From Neckera pumila (Eukaryota; Streptophyta; Bryopsida; Hypnales; Neckeraceae), in the NCBI GenBank assembly GCA_963969595.1, contig OZ018412.1:808501-872500 (forward strand): 64,000 nt of DNA. Direction: 5' to 3'. Below the pieces are notes generated by a model. It saw only the letters and a program-made list of their open reading frames with translations, ran no database searches and had not been told where the DNA came from. Both the position numbers and the translations under genes were made by a program. This document shows, piece after piece, positions 1-10,971 of this stretch (the first letter of the stretch is position 1; each line of letters opens with the position of its first letter).

Positions 1-326
1 ACAAATGATAGCTATTTGAAAAGCTAACAAAATTCTCTACAACTTCTCAAAATTTAATTGCAAAATAAAAATCTGTCCGTCTTCTATGGTTGGTCAAAGT
101 CTCAGCCCCTTCAATTGGGAGGCAACAGACCTTCCTCCACTCCAACACTCACAACTCACTCATAAATGCTCCAAATACAACAAATGATAGCTATTTGAAA
201 AACTAACAAAATTCTCTACAACTTCTCAAAATGTAATTGCAAAATAAAAATCTGTCCGTCTTCTATGGTTGGTCAAAGTCTCAGCCCCTTCAATTGGGAG
301 GCAGCAAACCTTCCTCCACTCAAACT
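1..326. repeat. 179-bp tandem duplication
   Basis: The block starting ACAAATGATAGCTATTTGAA at position 1 recurs at 180 with only scattered differences, so the period is 179 bp. The second copy is readable to about 326. Both copies include the same internal stretch beginning TCTGTCCGTCTTCTATGG. Short ORFs here are byproducts of the repeat and I assign no gene. Confidence 0.9.
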
Positions 327-542
327 AGCACAAATCTCCACTCACAACTTCAATTCAAGCAAGAAAAGAACTTCTTCAAATTACGACACCATAATACACA
401 TTTCCTCCAATTTTCATTGCAAAACTCTCCAAACTCATAACACAATAACACAATAATTCCCAAAACAATTGGTCTTCCCTCTTAACTCACAACAGGAGAG
501 AAGATGAAAAGTAAACGCCTTTTTACCACCTATCTCCACTTT

Positions 543-690
543 AACTTCACTCTATCTCTTTATCTTTTACTTTTCCATTCTATCTCCACCTTATCTTATC
601 TCTAACTTCACTCTATCCCTTTATTTTTTACTTTTCTATTCTATCTCCACCTTATCTTATCTCTAACTTCACTCTATCCACTCTATCTAT
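543..690. repeat. 61-bp pyrimidine-rich tandem repeat
   Basis: The phrase AACTTCACTCTATC begins at 543, 604 and 665, giving a 61-bp period over about 2.4 copies of TCTATCT/TTATCTT-rich sequence. Nothing suggests coding. Confidence 0.85.
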
Positions 691-913
691 GGAATAAAAA
701 ACTAAAATCCACATATATCTAGTAGAGGTAAAAAAAAACTAGAGCTCCAATTTCTTGAGACTCAGAAAAAAAAAACTCTAGTTCGACATAGTATAATCTA
801 AATAAAACACAAAAAAAAAGAATATCAAATGAGATGAATTTCAAAGTATTTATTGATTAAAAAATTAGAAAATTACTTTTACTTTGATTTTGGTGGCATT
901 CTTGGTACTGGGT

Positions 914-973
914 GTGGAACCGAGAGTAGAACTGGGAGTAGAATCGGAAGTAGAACCAAGAGTGGAACCGGGA
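914..973 (+). repeat. five 12-bp units, possibly coding
   Basis: Five consecutive 12-bp units of the form GTRGAAYYRRRA run from 914 to 973. On the plus strand one frame reads V-E-x-x repeated five times. They lie just upstream of the decayed methyltransferase-like gene and could be its N-terminal low-complexity segment, but no splice connection can be shown. Confidence 0.6.
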
Positions 974-1053
974 GCAGATGAAAATTGGGCCAACGGCACA
1001 GGGCCACACTAGTCTACATAATGTCTGGATTTGCAACACAACAACGGAAGTTT

Positions 1054-4000
1054 GGGAGTTGACAAGTTCAATGAAATCCTCAGTGCATCAGATTTCCAAA
1101 AGTGCCAACAGGATGTGAAAAATACTTGGTACTCAATGCCATTGGAAGTTTTTACAGCTTCTATTTTCAGGGTATGTATTTAAATATTCATCAAGCTCCA
1201 CTTGTTTTGTTTTCCTGTTTATGTATTTTTGTGAAAACAAGAGTTGATGTATTTTAATTGAACAACTTAATGTGCAGCATGAAATTGGAATTGCGACAAA
1301 TGCTACTGTCCACATTTATCATGAGAAGACTAATGAGGCGGACATTACTGCGGAGGATATTGCAACAGCAATGCAGAAAGGTACAAAAGACAAAACTATC
1401 AAGATATACTCAAAACTTGCGAAAATGGTGACAGTTGCAAATCCATCTCTCACTCTTGAGTAGCTTGCTGAGGTGAATAACAAGTGCCATTTATTTTATC
1501 CTCAAAAATTTATTCTTCATATTTAATAATCTTGGCAGAATTATTTTACCTCTAACATTTGTTTTAAGTCATTAGATTGGGAGGCATTGGAGTTTGAATG
1601 CGGATCCGAAATTGACGCTTGACAAGCTTCAGCTTCTTGCAAACTCTAATGCTAAGTCCATTTACAAGGTTTGTTGGCTCAAGTGGTGGAATTCTTCCCC
1701 TCCAAGAAAGGAGGCTCGCCGGTTTCCACCTAGACCTGTGAATGAAGACCGATTGATATCTTTCTTGCACAAAGCTGTGTGGTATGTAGGGGTGAGTGCA
1801 TTTGGTCATTGTCTTTTTTATTTTATTGCTCTATGTATAAAATGGCTACAATTTGTTGGATTCAACATTGACTAAAGTTACATTTGCTTATTGAATTCAT
1901 TCAAGAGTGTCATTTCAATTCTTTGTGGTTATTTGTGCAAATTGAGGAAAGTGCTTGAGAATCCTTTAAGCTCATTGTGAACAAAGATAACATACATGTG
2001 GACATGAACTCAACACTCGAGCCAGAGACCATATCTGAGTATGTGGAGAATTGGAGAATGAAGGTGTGGGACAGTGCTTTTCATGGTGATTTGTTGGAGA
2101 AGGGACACTTCAAGGGCTCAGATTCTTTCAAGAATTTCAATGGTTCATCTCTTATTGTAAAGCGTGTTGTCTACAAGTAATGATGTGTTCTTTTTTTTAA
2201 TTCATTCTTCAATTTATTTCGCATTTTCCTATTAAATTTGTATTTATGTACTTAAAATTTTATGGCAGATATTTGAAGTTGGAGTTGTTTCCTAAGAGAG
2301 CTATTGCAAAATCCGATCTTCCTACTTTTCTAGGGTCATGGTTAGATCCATGGTCTGATGATTGTATGTTCAGCACCGCACAATTGAAGACATGGCCCTC
2401 AGCGCATCTTAATGGATGCGGATGGTATTTGGAATGTGTTCCAACATTTACACCAACCACTGAGGTTCTTCTAAGGCAAACCATTGAAGAATCTGGGGTG
2501 GTAGACGAAGTTGTAAGTGCCTTTGCAAGCTTGCAAGACGAGGCAAAGGACAAGGCCATTGCAAAGCAGGTTGAAGTTGAAAAGAAGATGGAACAACATT
2601 TGAAAGAAAAAATAGAGAAGGCAGTTGAAAGAAATGTCCAAAAAAAAGAATGTGCAACTTTGAAGGCTATTGAGAAGGTCGCGGAGAAAGGCAAGCTATC
2701 AATTGCCAATGTAGAGAGTCACGGTGGTGGTGGTGCATCTTCAATGCTCGATGATGGCTCTCAGGTTGTTGTCACCTCCACAGTGGGTACTAAACGACCA
2801 TCTTCGTATATATTGCTTATAGAAGAGAGGATTACTCATGGACCTCTACCAATTCAGTTAAAGGGTAATGATATGATTTGCTCAGAAGTGTTAATACTCA
2901 ATTCATAGGTAGCTAAGTTACTTAGTAGTGATGACAATCCATTGACTCAAGAGTATACTGACATGGTTGCATTCATTGGGAAAGTGAGTCCTTCAACATT
3001 CAGCCTCATTTTTCTTTGTTCTTTTTAGTTCAATTGATTGTCAAGGCTTATTCAAGAATTGACATAGAACTTTGTTTTTCAGCATGCATCAAAGAAGTCT
3101 TGTTTGTTCCGAGGCCAAATTAACAAGCATCCCAATTTTGACCTTATCATTGTGGACATGCCGGAGGGGTTGCCGGTCCCTGGGGTGAGTCATCTAGATT
3201 TGGAAATATCCACTTGGAACGTGTTACCAGAGGGTTGGTTGGAACCTGTGTTTGATTTGATAGACAATCATCTTCACAATGATGGGACATTCATTGTTAT
3301 ACATCCTCACAGTGCCTCAGCAAAGAGGAGCATTTTAGAGCTCTGTCAAGGAAATGCAGTGAAGATCCAAAAGAAGTGGTGGGGAATAAATTGCCTCCAC
3401 TTATCTTCTATAGTTACTTCTTCAAGATTGGTATGATTATTTTTTCTTATAGGATGTACTTTTGAAAAATTGTAATTCTTGAATTCTTGGTTAATTTACT
3501 TCTAATACTTAATGATTACAAATCCTTACCGACCAAATGTTTGGAAGTCACTCTTCTTGTTCGGGACTTGGAGGGTTGCCCGCCGTCAAAGTTCAACTTC
3601 CGAGACATTCCAAACCTTGAATCTCGATGTTTTGATGCCGGTGGTGATGAGTTTCTATATAATTTTACAATGAAGGATGATCTATTGATGAATGGAAAGG
3701 TTCCATGGCATGGGGGGCGACAGAAAGATCAAATATTCATGCATATGTTGATCAATTCTTGCACTATACTTGGGGACTTTGTTTTGGATGCCACTGCTGC
3801 GATTGGTCAGTGATTACTTTTATTTATGTTCTATTATATTTTGTTGAACTGTAATTTCCTTCATATGCATTCAATGTTAAAACTCTCTAATAAAAATTCA
3901 TTGGCAGGGGCTTTGATTTTTGCATGCCGATCAATGGAAAGACACATTGTTGCCCTCGAAGAAGATAGAGCAATCTTTCATGCAATTCTAGCTCTATTGA

Positions 4001-4485
4001 TCCGCCTTGCACCAAAACGTGTTGCACCGAAACCTACTGCAACTACAGAAGTTGTGGAATTGACCTCTGATGACCTAGATGAAGAATTGCATAACATTGT
4101 GCCAAAGAAGAAAAAATCTCGTTTTAGTAAGTAAGTCATCCTTGTAAATCTTGTGTTTCATTCATTCTTTAAGTTTGGTCCTTGACTATTTTCTAATACA
4201 AAATGTGTGGCTTATCAGATTTGTAGGTTCCAACTTATAACAACGCGACCCTTCTTTTGTAACCCGGCATTCTTCCAAAGCCCAGAGAAGACTTTTGATT
4301 TACCAATGTATGCAACAAATATGGCAAATGCATACATCCAAGGCGGTTCTAAGCCTTCATGGGAGAAGCTTATTACCATGGATCCTTGTATTTTAGACTT
4401 TATTGATGTAGAAGCAATACAATCAAATGGTGATTCTATGATAGGCTCCTCGAGCAGCTCGGAGTCTTCTGAGGATTCACCTTGA
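1054..4485 (+). pseudogene. Decayed beta-class DNA methyltransferase-like gene
   Basis: A multi-exon plus-strand gene can be followed through plausible GT..AG junctions. Exonic blocks lie at about 1054-1172, 1279-1475, 1600-1780, 1944-2178, 2268-2863, 2910-2982, 3084-3430, 3490-3807, 3908-4132 and 4219-4485. The N-terminal exons match nothing I recognise. The exon at 2268-2863 contains an acidic/basic coiled coil (about 2500-2700). The C-terminal half follows the motif order of beta-class N4/N6 amino-methyltransferases: a motif IV-like site (NFDLIIVDMPEG, about 3135) where DPPY would be expected, the segment DGTFIVIHP (about 3280), then RQKDQIFMHMLI followed by GDFVLDATAAIGQGAL (3720-3920), which resembles the QKP...GDxVLDPFxGxGTT region. 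The protein ends in a Ser/Glu tail and a TGA at 4483-4485. In-frame stops occur at 1461 (TAG) and about 1953 (TGA). The altered motif IV makes catalysis doubtful. Family assignment is by motif order, so moderate. Confidence 0.55.
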
Positions 4486-7100
4486 TATGTCAATTGCTTG
4501 GTTGGATTTTATTTTGTCTGTAGTACATTGGCATCACCTTTCATTGGCAGAGACTTTGTTTTGCTTTATATTTTATTTATGATATATTGCACTATGATAC
4601 TATTGTCATTTGGTTAGTGTCCGGTGGATTTATTTCATTTATATGATCATTAAACCTTATACCTTGCCTTTTCTAAAATTGTACAAACTATGAATCATTT
4701 TTATGATTTGTATTGTAAACCTCCCGCTCTAGATATAGAGCCATGTCTAAATCCTTGGTTAGATCTTCACGGATATAGGTCCACAATCATAGGTCAAATT
4801 TGTAAAACTAGCTAGGTTCCTACGCTCCTAGGCTCAAGCTCCTAGGCTCACATACTAGCAACCTTGAAGGTAGAGCCACCTATAACCAACCAAATAAGGA
4901 ATTTCAACATGATTTGGAGTAGTGAAGGCCAAACAAATATTTTTTAGAGATACATTGATAAAAATGACAAGGATTGCAAAAAAACTGATAATTTATCGCT
5001 TGAACTGAAATCACTGGGAATTTTAAGAGGCAAAAAGTGCTCCAAACCCATGGCTAATGTCTAGACTCTTCCAATTCCGATCATACAAGAACTTTTTTTC
5101 CTAATCATTATTTTCTACTTTCTTTCTTACAACTTGGGACATGTGTCATGTATTTATTAGTTTCAACCTTGAAAAGGAAAAAACAAACATTCTAAACTTG
5201 GTCAAAATACGTGCACATATAGGTCGGGAATGGATCATTGGTTGGGAATGGGTGTCCCTACCTTAGTTTCACACAATAATCTCGGGAAAGTCACTTAGTA
5301 TGCATATTAGAAACCACGTGAGATTTAAGATAGGTATGAAAAAGCTTGGTGGGCTATCATTATTAGATGTATAAGATCTTACTGGTCTTCAAATTTAGGT
5401 GAAAAGTTTTACAAGAGCTAAAAGAAATTTCACCCAAGTTTGAAGACTACCAATTAAGCTCTTACACACCTAATACTTAATAATGTTAGACCATCTAGCT
5501 CTTTCATTCCTTTTTACTATTTAAAGTGAACAAAAAAGAATATGTTAAGGCAAAATTCATGAAATTCTAGGTGACTTTAAAGGGCTTTCATAAGTAACTC
5601 TAGTATCACTTTAGGTATCTTATGCATCTAGCATAGTTCTAATGCAAACTACTAAATGCTAGGGGATAGTAGAACTAGCTCTACATCAACAACTCTCTTG
5701 AACTAAAGTGCATTGTTTACAATATGTGAGTACATTTATTTGGCCATAGTACATTCATCCAAACATATTATACTTTAGTTTTTAGTAACAAAAACAAAAA
5801 GGTTTGAAAGAGATAGGACCAAAGAAGAAAGAAGAAAAGGATGAAAAAACATAATAGAAAAAAAATCATACAACCCCTATTAGTATTAATTTTTAAATCT
5901 AATATAGGGGCCAAAAAATTAGACTCAAAAGTGTATTATAAATAATATAGGGTGCTATAATAAATGGAAATTTAGAATTATTTTTAACAATAGGGTATAT
6001 CATACTACTAAAATCATAAATCCCTCTGTAATATCACAATTCAATTTTGAATAATATTATAGAAATTCAATTGCTTTTGTAATAGCCATAGGATACTTTC
6101 TACTATATTTTATGTATTCTTTTCGTGAAATATTTGAAAATCAAATGGATACTTCTAAAAATATTCCATGTCTTTTTAAAATGTGATATTAAAGAATAAG
6201 GAAGCACCAACCGCTAGCGTTGCTCTACATATTCAAATGTGAAGATTGTACTTACATTGTTCACTTGATTAATTTATTCTTGTTGCAATGTTTTCATCTT
6301 TACAAAGGTTATTTTGTAAAAATTATGATATAAAGATTTTCTTTAATTACTTTATATTGCACTATAAAAAAAATTCAAAGAATATTGTATGAGGATGTCA
6401 ATATTTTCATTTAAAGATTATACATACTTTGTTTATCTATATTCTATCACATGAAAAATTGATGAAAGAAATATATATCTAATGCGTAGCAAAGCAAGCG
6501 CCAATCGCTAGTTAAATTATGAAATATTAGCTAAATAGCCCCACATAAAATATTCCCTAATCTCACGTATATACTAAACCTCTAAACTTATGACTTCCTT
6601 GAGACAATAATACAGATGGAGACACTTGCAATAAATGCAAGCAATTACAATTGTACAAACCTTTTGCTAGATTCAAGTTCCTTTGCAACATCACATATTG
6701 ACCACATTTTAGCTTTAATTGATGAGGTGGCAATCCGCTCACATGTAGAGAATTTTAAAACTCTACCGGATAATGATAGGCATGCTCATCATTTTTATGA
6801 ATAAAATCCACACTAAAACATTGATGCACATTACAAAACATGCGATCAGTGATTTTAAAATTGATTTTCTTGGATATTATAATTCCAAACAATTAAAATT
6901 ACATATTTTGAGAAATCAACCGGGTCATCAAAAAATTGCATCAATGAGTCCATCTAGAGAATTTCTATACACTATAATTGTATAAGGTATCCTATCTCTG
7001 AACCAATTTTGCCTTCACCAATATCTAACAAAAATTGTTGAAAGTCCGGTTGACTTTGTAAACGCATATTAGTGGTCAAATGAAAATGTTGCATTAGCAA
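4486..7100. other. AT-rich intergenic DNA, no gene seen
   Basis: The 2.6 kb after the methyltransferase-like gene is AT-rich and stop-dense on both strands. Apart from one foldback at 5336-5512 I see no coding exon, RNA gene or recognisable element. The 62-codon ORF at 6616-6804 has no motif and no support. Confidence 0.6.
5336..5512. mobile_element. Foldback (MITE-like) element
   Basis: The left arm (about 5336-5403, containing GTCTTCAAATTTAGGTGAAA) is an imperfect reverse complement of the right arm (about 5432-5512, containing TTTCACCCAAGTTTGAAGAC), with a short spacer. The arms extend about 65-80 bp with indels. No transposase and no clear target duplication are seen. Confidence 0.6.
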
Positions 7101-7184
7101 AAACAAATATGAATGCTGCAAGAAGCCTCAATCACTAGAAGAAAACTGCGTTTTACTTGTCAAATCTGCATTGTGCTTAGCAAA

Positions 7185-7335
7185 AACTGCGTTGTACTCA
7201 ACAAAAAGTATGGGGTGGATTATTGGATTTTGTTGAGTTTTCCCTTCATAACGCAGAATTTGTGTTAGAATGCATATATGTAGTGTTATGAAGGGAGAAC
7301 TCAACAAAATCCACCCCATACTTTTTGTTGAGTAC
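7185..7335. mobile_element. Near-perfect 150-bp hairpin
   Basis: GCGTTGTACTCAACAAAAAG at about 7190 and its reverse complement at about 7311-7330 bound a stem that continues inward through ACTCAACAAAA/TTTTGTTGAGT and CCCTTCATAAC/GTTATGAAGGG. The left arm carries an extra few bases. Arms are about 55-60 bp with a loop of about 30. It is most likely a small foldback transposon; a transcript would form a long double-stranded stem. Confidence 0.8.
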
Positions 7336-7543
7336 AACGCAGCATTTTTCTAGTGAATAGTTTGCTTGCGGCCTCTATCTACAACGACAAGCAAAGTTTG
7401 GTGAAATCACTACCACATAATTCTATAAGACCACCATTTGTAGTATCAATGCCACAAATATCATTCAATGATTGCAATTGAAAGTCCTGCAGGTGATATC
7501 GAGTAGCCAATCTTTGTGGAAGAACTCATTGGGAAAAATTTTA

Positions 7544-7796
7544 GCCCTCAACAAGGCCACTAGCTTTGCACCCCCGTTGTGCAATTATGGGAAAAAAAAA
7601 CAAAAAAAAACTGAAAATTTGAAATGTGACGACCATGTCAGCACTGTCAGCGCCACATCAGCGTCACATCATATTGGATTTTTTTTAATATTTTTTTTTT
7701 AGAATTTATTCTTTATTTTTTTTCAATTATTTTTTTGTCTTTTGTAATTGCACCCTGCAGGTGCCAAATATCACGCACTTGAAGTCTTGTTGAGGC
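7544..7796. mobile_element. MITE with A/T-tract centre
   Basis: The left end (CCCTCAACAAGGCC, from 7545) and right end (reverse complement GCCTCAACAAGACTT, to 7796) are inverted, and the inner segments GTGCAATTATGG and GGTGCAATTACAA also match as inverted copies. The middle holds poly-A and poly-T tracts around a GC-richer CATGTCAGCACTGTCAGC segment. Size and layout are typical of a nonautonomous DNA element; the superfamily is not determined. Confidence 0.65.
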
Positions 7797-8094
7797 TTGA
7801 AATTTTGTGTAATGCTACAAAGTTTTGGTATTTAGTTCACTAACTCTGAGCAATATCTTGTTGATAATTTAGATGTTGCTAGTGAAGTTGAAGTAGTGTT
7901 TCTAATGCCTAAATTTTTTCTATGTGAATGTATATTCACTACTACAAACGTCATGATCAAAACAACTAAAATTTAACTAAAAACTGTTGATTTTTCAATC
8001 ATTTACAAGGCATTGTTTAGTTCAAAATATAACTAAAAATTGTTTTTTTTTCTGTTGTTTGGACAAATAGGTAATATTTTTTATTTTTTTATAA

Positions 8095-8302
8095 TTTTAA
8101 ATTTCAAAAAAAAAATTTGCTACCCAAAAAATCTGGGCAGCATGAAAAATATTTTTTTTATGCTATCCACCATAGGAGAAGCGCCACCAAGACGGGCAGG
8201 TCACCTAAGCAGCCTCGCCACATAGGCAGGTCTTGCCATAAGAGTTCAAACCTTGAACCTCATGGTTGAGGTCCAAGGTCCTAACCACTAGACCATGCAT
8301 TA
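8095..8302 (-). mobile_element. tRNA-derived SINE
   Basis: On the minus strand, a tRNA-like pol III A box (TGGTCTAGTGG, 8285-8295) is followed by GTTAGGACCTTGGACC and then a B-box-like GGTTCAAGG/GGTTTGAAC segment at the usual spacing. About 120 bp of tRNA-unrelated sequence follows and runs into a T-rich end near 8100. This is the layout of short plant SINEs. It is not a tRNA gene because no cloverleaf or acceptor stem can be formed. Confidence 0.55.
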
Positions 8303-8378
8303 TTACAAGTGTATATAGAGGTTGTGTAATTTTATATATTTTGTTCTTGCAATAGTAAAAACATTTGCTTTATAAATT

Positions 8379-8734
8379 CAGCAGACTTTGGAGGCCATTT
8401 AGACATAATAGAACAACTTTTTCAAAAAACTTTGAACCAAAAAACGTTTGAAAATCAAATTAACTTTCATCTCCAAGAATCCGTTTTACATTTGGAGCCT
8501 CCAATCAAAAGTTATGGACAAAATTCAGAGAGGATGTTCGAAAATGTAAAAAATAATGTCCCTTCCAACCCCTCGCTAAACTTTGTCCATAATCTTTGAT
8601 TGGAGGCTCCAAATGTAAACCGGATTTTTGAAGATGAAAGTTAACTTGTTTTTCTAACTTTGTTTCAGTTCAAAGTGTTTTGAAAAAAGTTGTTCTACTA
8701 TGCCAAAATGACCGCCAAACTTTGCTAACTTCAA
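8379..8734. mobile_element. 350-bp foldback element
   Basis: The left arm, about 8379-8525 (containing GGAGCCTCCAATCAAA), and the right arm, about 8583-8734 (containing TTTGATTGGAGGCTCC), are reverse complements over roughly 145 bp with perhaps 20 percent mismatch, separated by a 55-bp loop. No ORF is carried. The divergence of the arms suggests an old insertion. Confidence 0.85.
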
Positions 8735-9839
8735 AAATCATCGAATTGTGAATAATTAAGTTAAATAAAGAATATCTAGAATGAACATAGAATTCCATTG
8801 GATCTAGTTTTCAACAATCTTGATGAATTAAAGTATGTATAAAGAATTCCATTGGATCTTTGGAACTACATCAACAATCTTGTTGAAAGTATGGATAAAA
8901 AATTTCAATCCCAGTGAATCTAGCTAATTGTCATGGCTACCCAGGTTTGCTCGTTTAAAAAAAAATGACTTTTTCAAACATAAATTTTTAATTACAACTT
9001 TATATAAATTACTTTGAATTTTTTAGGCATTAAGCTAGTACTGAAATACACTTTAGATAAAGATTTTATAAGTTTCTACAAGATTCTAGAAGGTTTCAAA
9101 AAATTTAGAATTTTTTTATAAAAGTCTTAGAAGATTCTACAAGATTCTACAAGATTCCAAAAAAATTCAAATTTTTTTTTAAAAATTTCTTAAAAGATTC
9201 TTGATTCCCTAAAATTATGTTGAGGTGGTCTTGATTTTCTAGTAGTACTCATTGCATTACTCAAATTAATAGAATGGTTATACAACTATCTTGATTTTCA
9301 CAAAAAGTTCAAAAATCAACAAAAATGGTCATTCTACCACCCCAAACAACAAAATCTGTTGATTTTTTGTTGATTTGGTCATGATTTTCTAAAAGTAATT
9401 TGATACATAGAAAATCCTTCCAATATACCAACCCTTTCATTTTAGGGCTTGATATGTCAGCATAGTGAATCCTTGGGCATCAAATGGTTTATAGGTTGCC
9501 ATGTTTGAATCCTCCTAAAGATACTATAAATGTGTAATAACTGGCTTTGTACTTAAAATTTAGAATTTCAAACAATAGAAATGTGAATGTTGGGATTTAA
9601 AACCAGTTGTATAGCAATTTGATGGTGAAAAAACAAATGAAATTATGTACTAAAAGCTTTGACCTAAGTTTTAAATAGTAGACTCTAGTTAGTTCATCCA
9701 ATATATAGGTCTAATTGAGTTTAAAAAAAGAAGAATGTTATTGGTTATAGTGAAAAGTTTTTTAAACACTAGCCTGTAAGATGGATGAAGGTATTATGTG
9801 TTAATTAAAAGATTTTATGGTAAAAATGTATAAGATTCT
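8735..9839. other. AT-rich intergenic DNA, no gene seen
   Basis: This stretch is AT-rich with short local reiterations of AAGATTCTACAAGATTCTAC around 9080-9200. No coding region or known element is visible. Confidence 0.6.
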
Positions 9840-10560
9840 TAAAAAGTTGAGTTTGACATTCTTGCTAAGATGGGATGGGTGACATAGTTGACAATCTAAG
9901 CTTGCTTATGTTGAGATATAATTCTTGAGATTCTTGTGAAGTTGAATTTGAGATTCTTGCTGAGATGGTTGGCTGATTTAACTGACAATGTAAGCTTGCT
10001 CATGTTGGGATGGAATGGTAGAGATTCTTGAGAAGTTGAGTTTAAGATTCTTGGTGATCGAGATGGGTTGGCTGACACTGTTGACAATGTAAGCTTGTTC
10101 ATATTGGCATAAGAAGTTGTGTTTGAGATTTTGTTGATTGAGATGGGATGGCTGACACTATTGACAATGTAAGCTTGCTCATGTTGAGATATGAAGTTGT
10201 GTATGTTGAGATATGAAGTTGTGTTTGAGATTTTGCTGATTGAGATGTGATGGCTAACATCACTAGCAATTCAAGCTTGCTCATATTGGAATGGGATGGA
10301 AGAGATTTTGAAAAGTTGAATTTGGCTCCTATTAATATGACATGGTTTAGAAGAGTTGACTCTTGCTGAGATGGGATGCCTGATATAGCTGACAATCTAA
10401 GTCGCTTGCGTTGAGATGGGATGGCTGAGATTCTTGAGAAGTTAAATTTGGCTCATGCTAATATGGTATGGTTTAGAAGAATTGGGACTTGGGACTTGCT
10501 AAGATGGAATGGCCTAAAATTTAAATTGGTTCATATTGGGATGACTGAAGATCTAAGTTG
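9840..10560. repeat. Degenerate tandem array, ~100-bp units
   Basis: Phrases such as GATGGGATGGCTGACA, TGACAATGTAAGCTTGCTCA and GAGATTCTTGAGAAGTTGA recur in the same order at least six times, with unit lengths of about 85-120 bp. Units are diverged and vary in length. ORFs of 68 and 98 codons on the minus strand are translations of the array and are not supported as genes. Confidence 0.8.
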
Positions 10561-10971
10561 ACTTGTAGATTCAAAATAATAATTTTATTTAATTTTATTT
10601 GTAAACTTAAGCCATACCTTAGTTGATTCTTTTAGCATACTAATTTGATTGTTAAGCTCCTGCCAATTCCTGCATATATGGATGCATATATTCTTCATTG
10701 TTTTTGTAATCCTGAAAACCATCCATCAACCATTTTTGGGCTCAATTACTTGTGCACGATTCATTTGGAATTTACAAACTTGGAAATTTTTGGCATACTA
10801 AAGATGCTCTTATCAATTGTAGGACATATCTTTTCAACATGGATATATTAAAGGTATGAAAAAATATAATTGAATATTTGATTTCATAAAGAAAAGAATG
10901 AAGTTGAAAATTTTCAAATTACGGACATAAGACTCAACGTCATCCTTAAACCCTTGAGGGAGTTGGTCTAA

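Noticed and set aside
8230..8302. tRNA gene
   Set aside because: A- and B-box-like motifs are present, but no acceptor stem or anticodon arm pairs; a SINE is a better fit.
9896..10395. Two minus-strand ORFs (68 and 98 codons)
   Set aside because: They lie wholly within the degenerate tandem array and reproduce its period.
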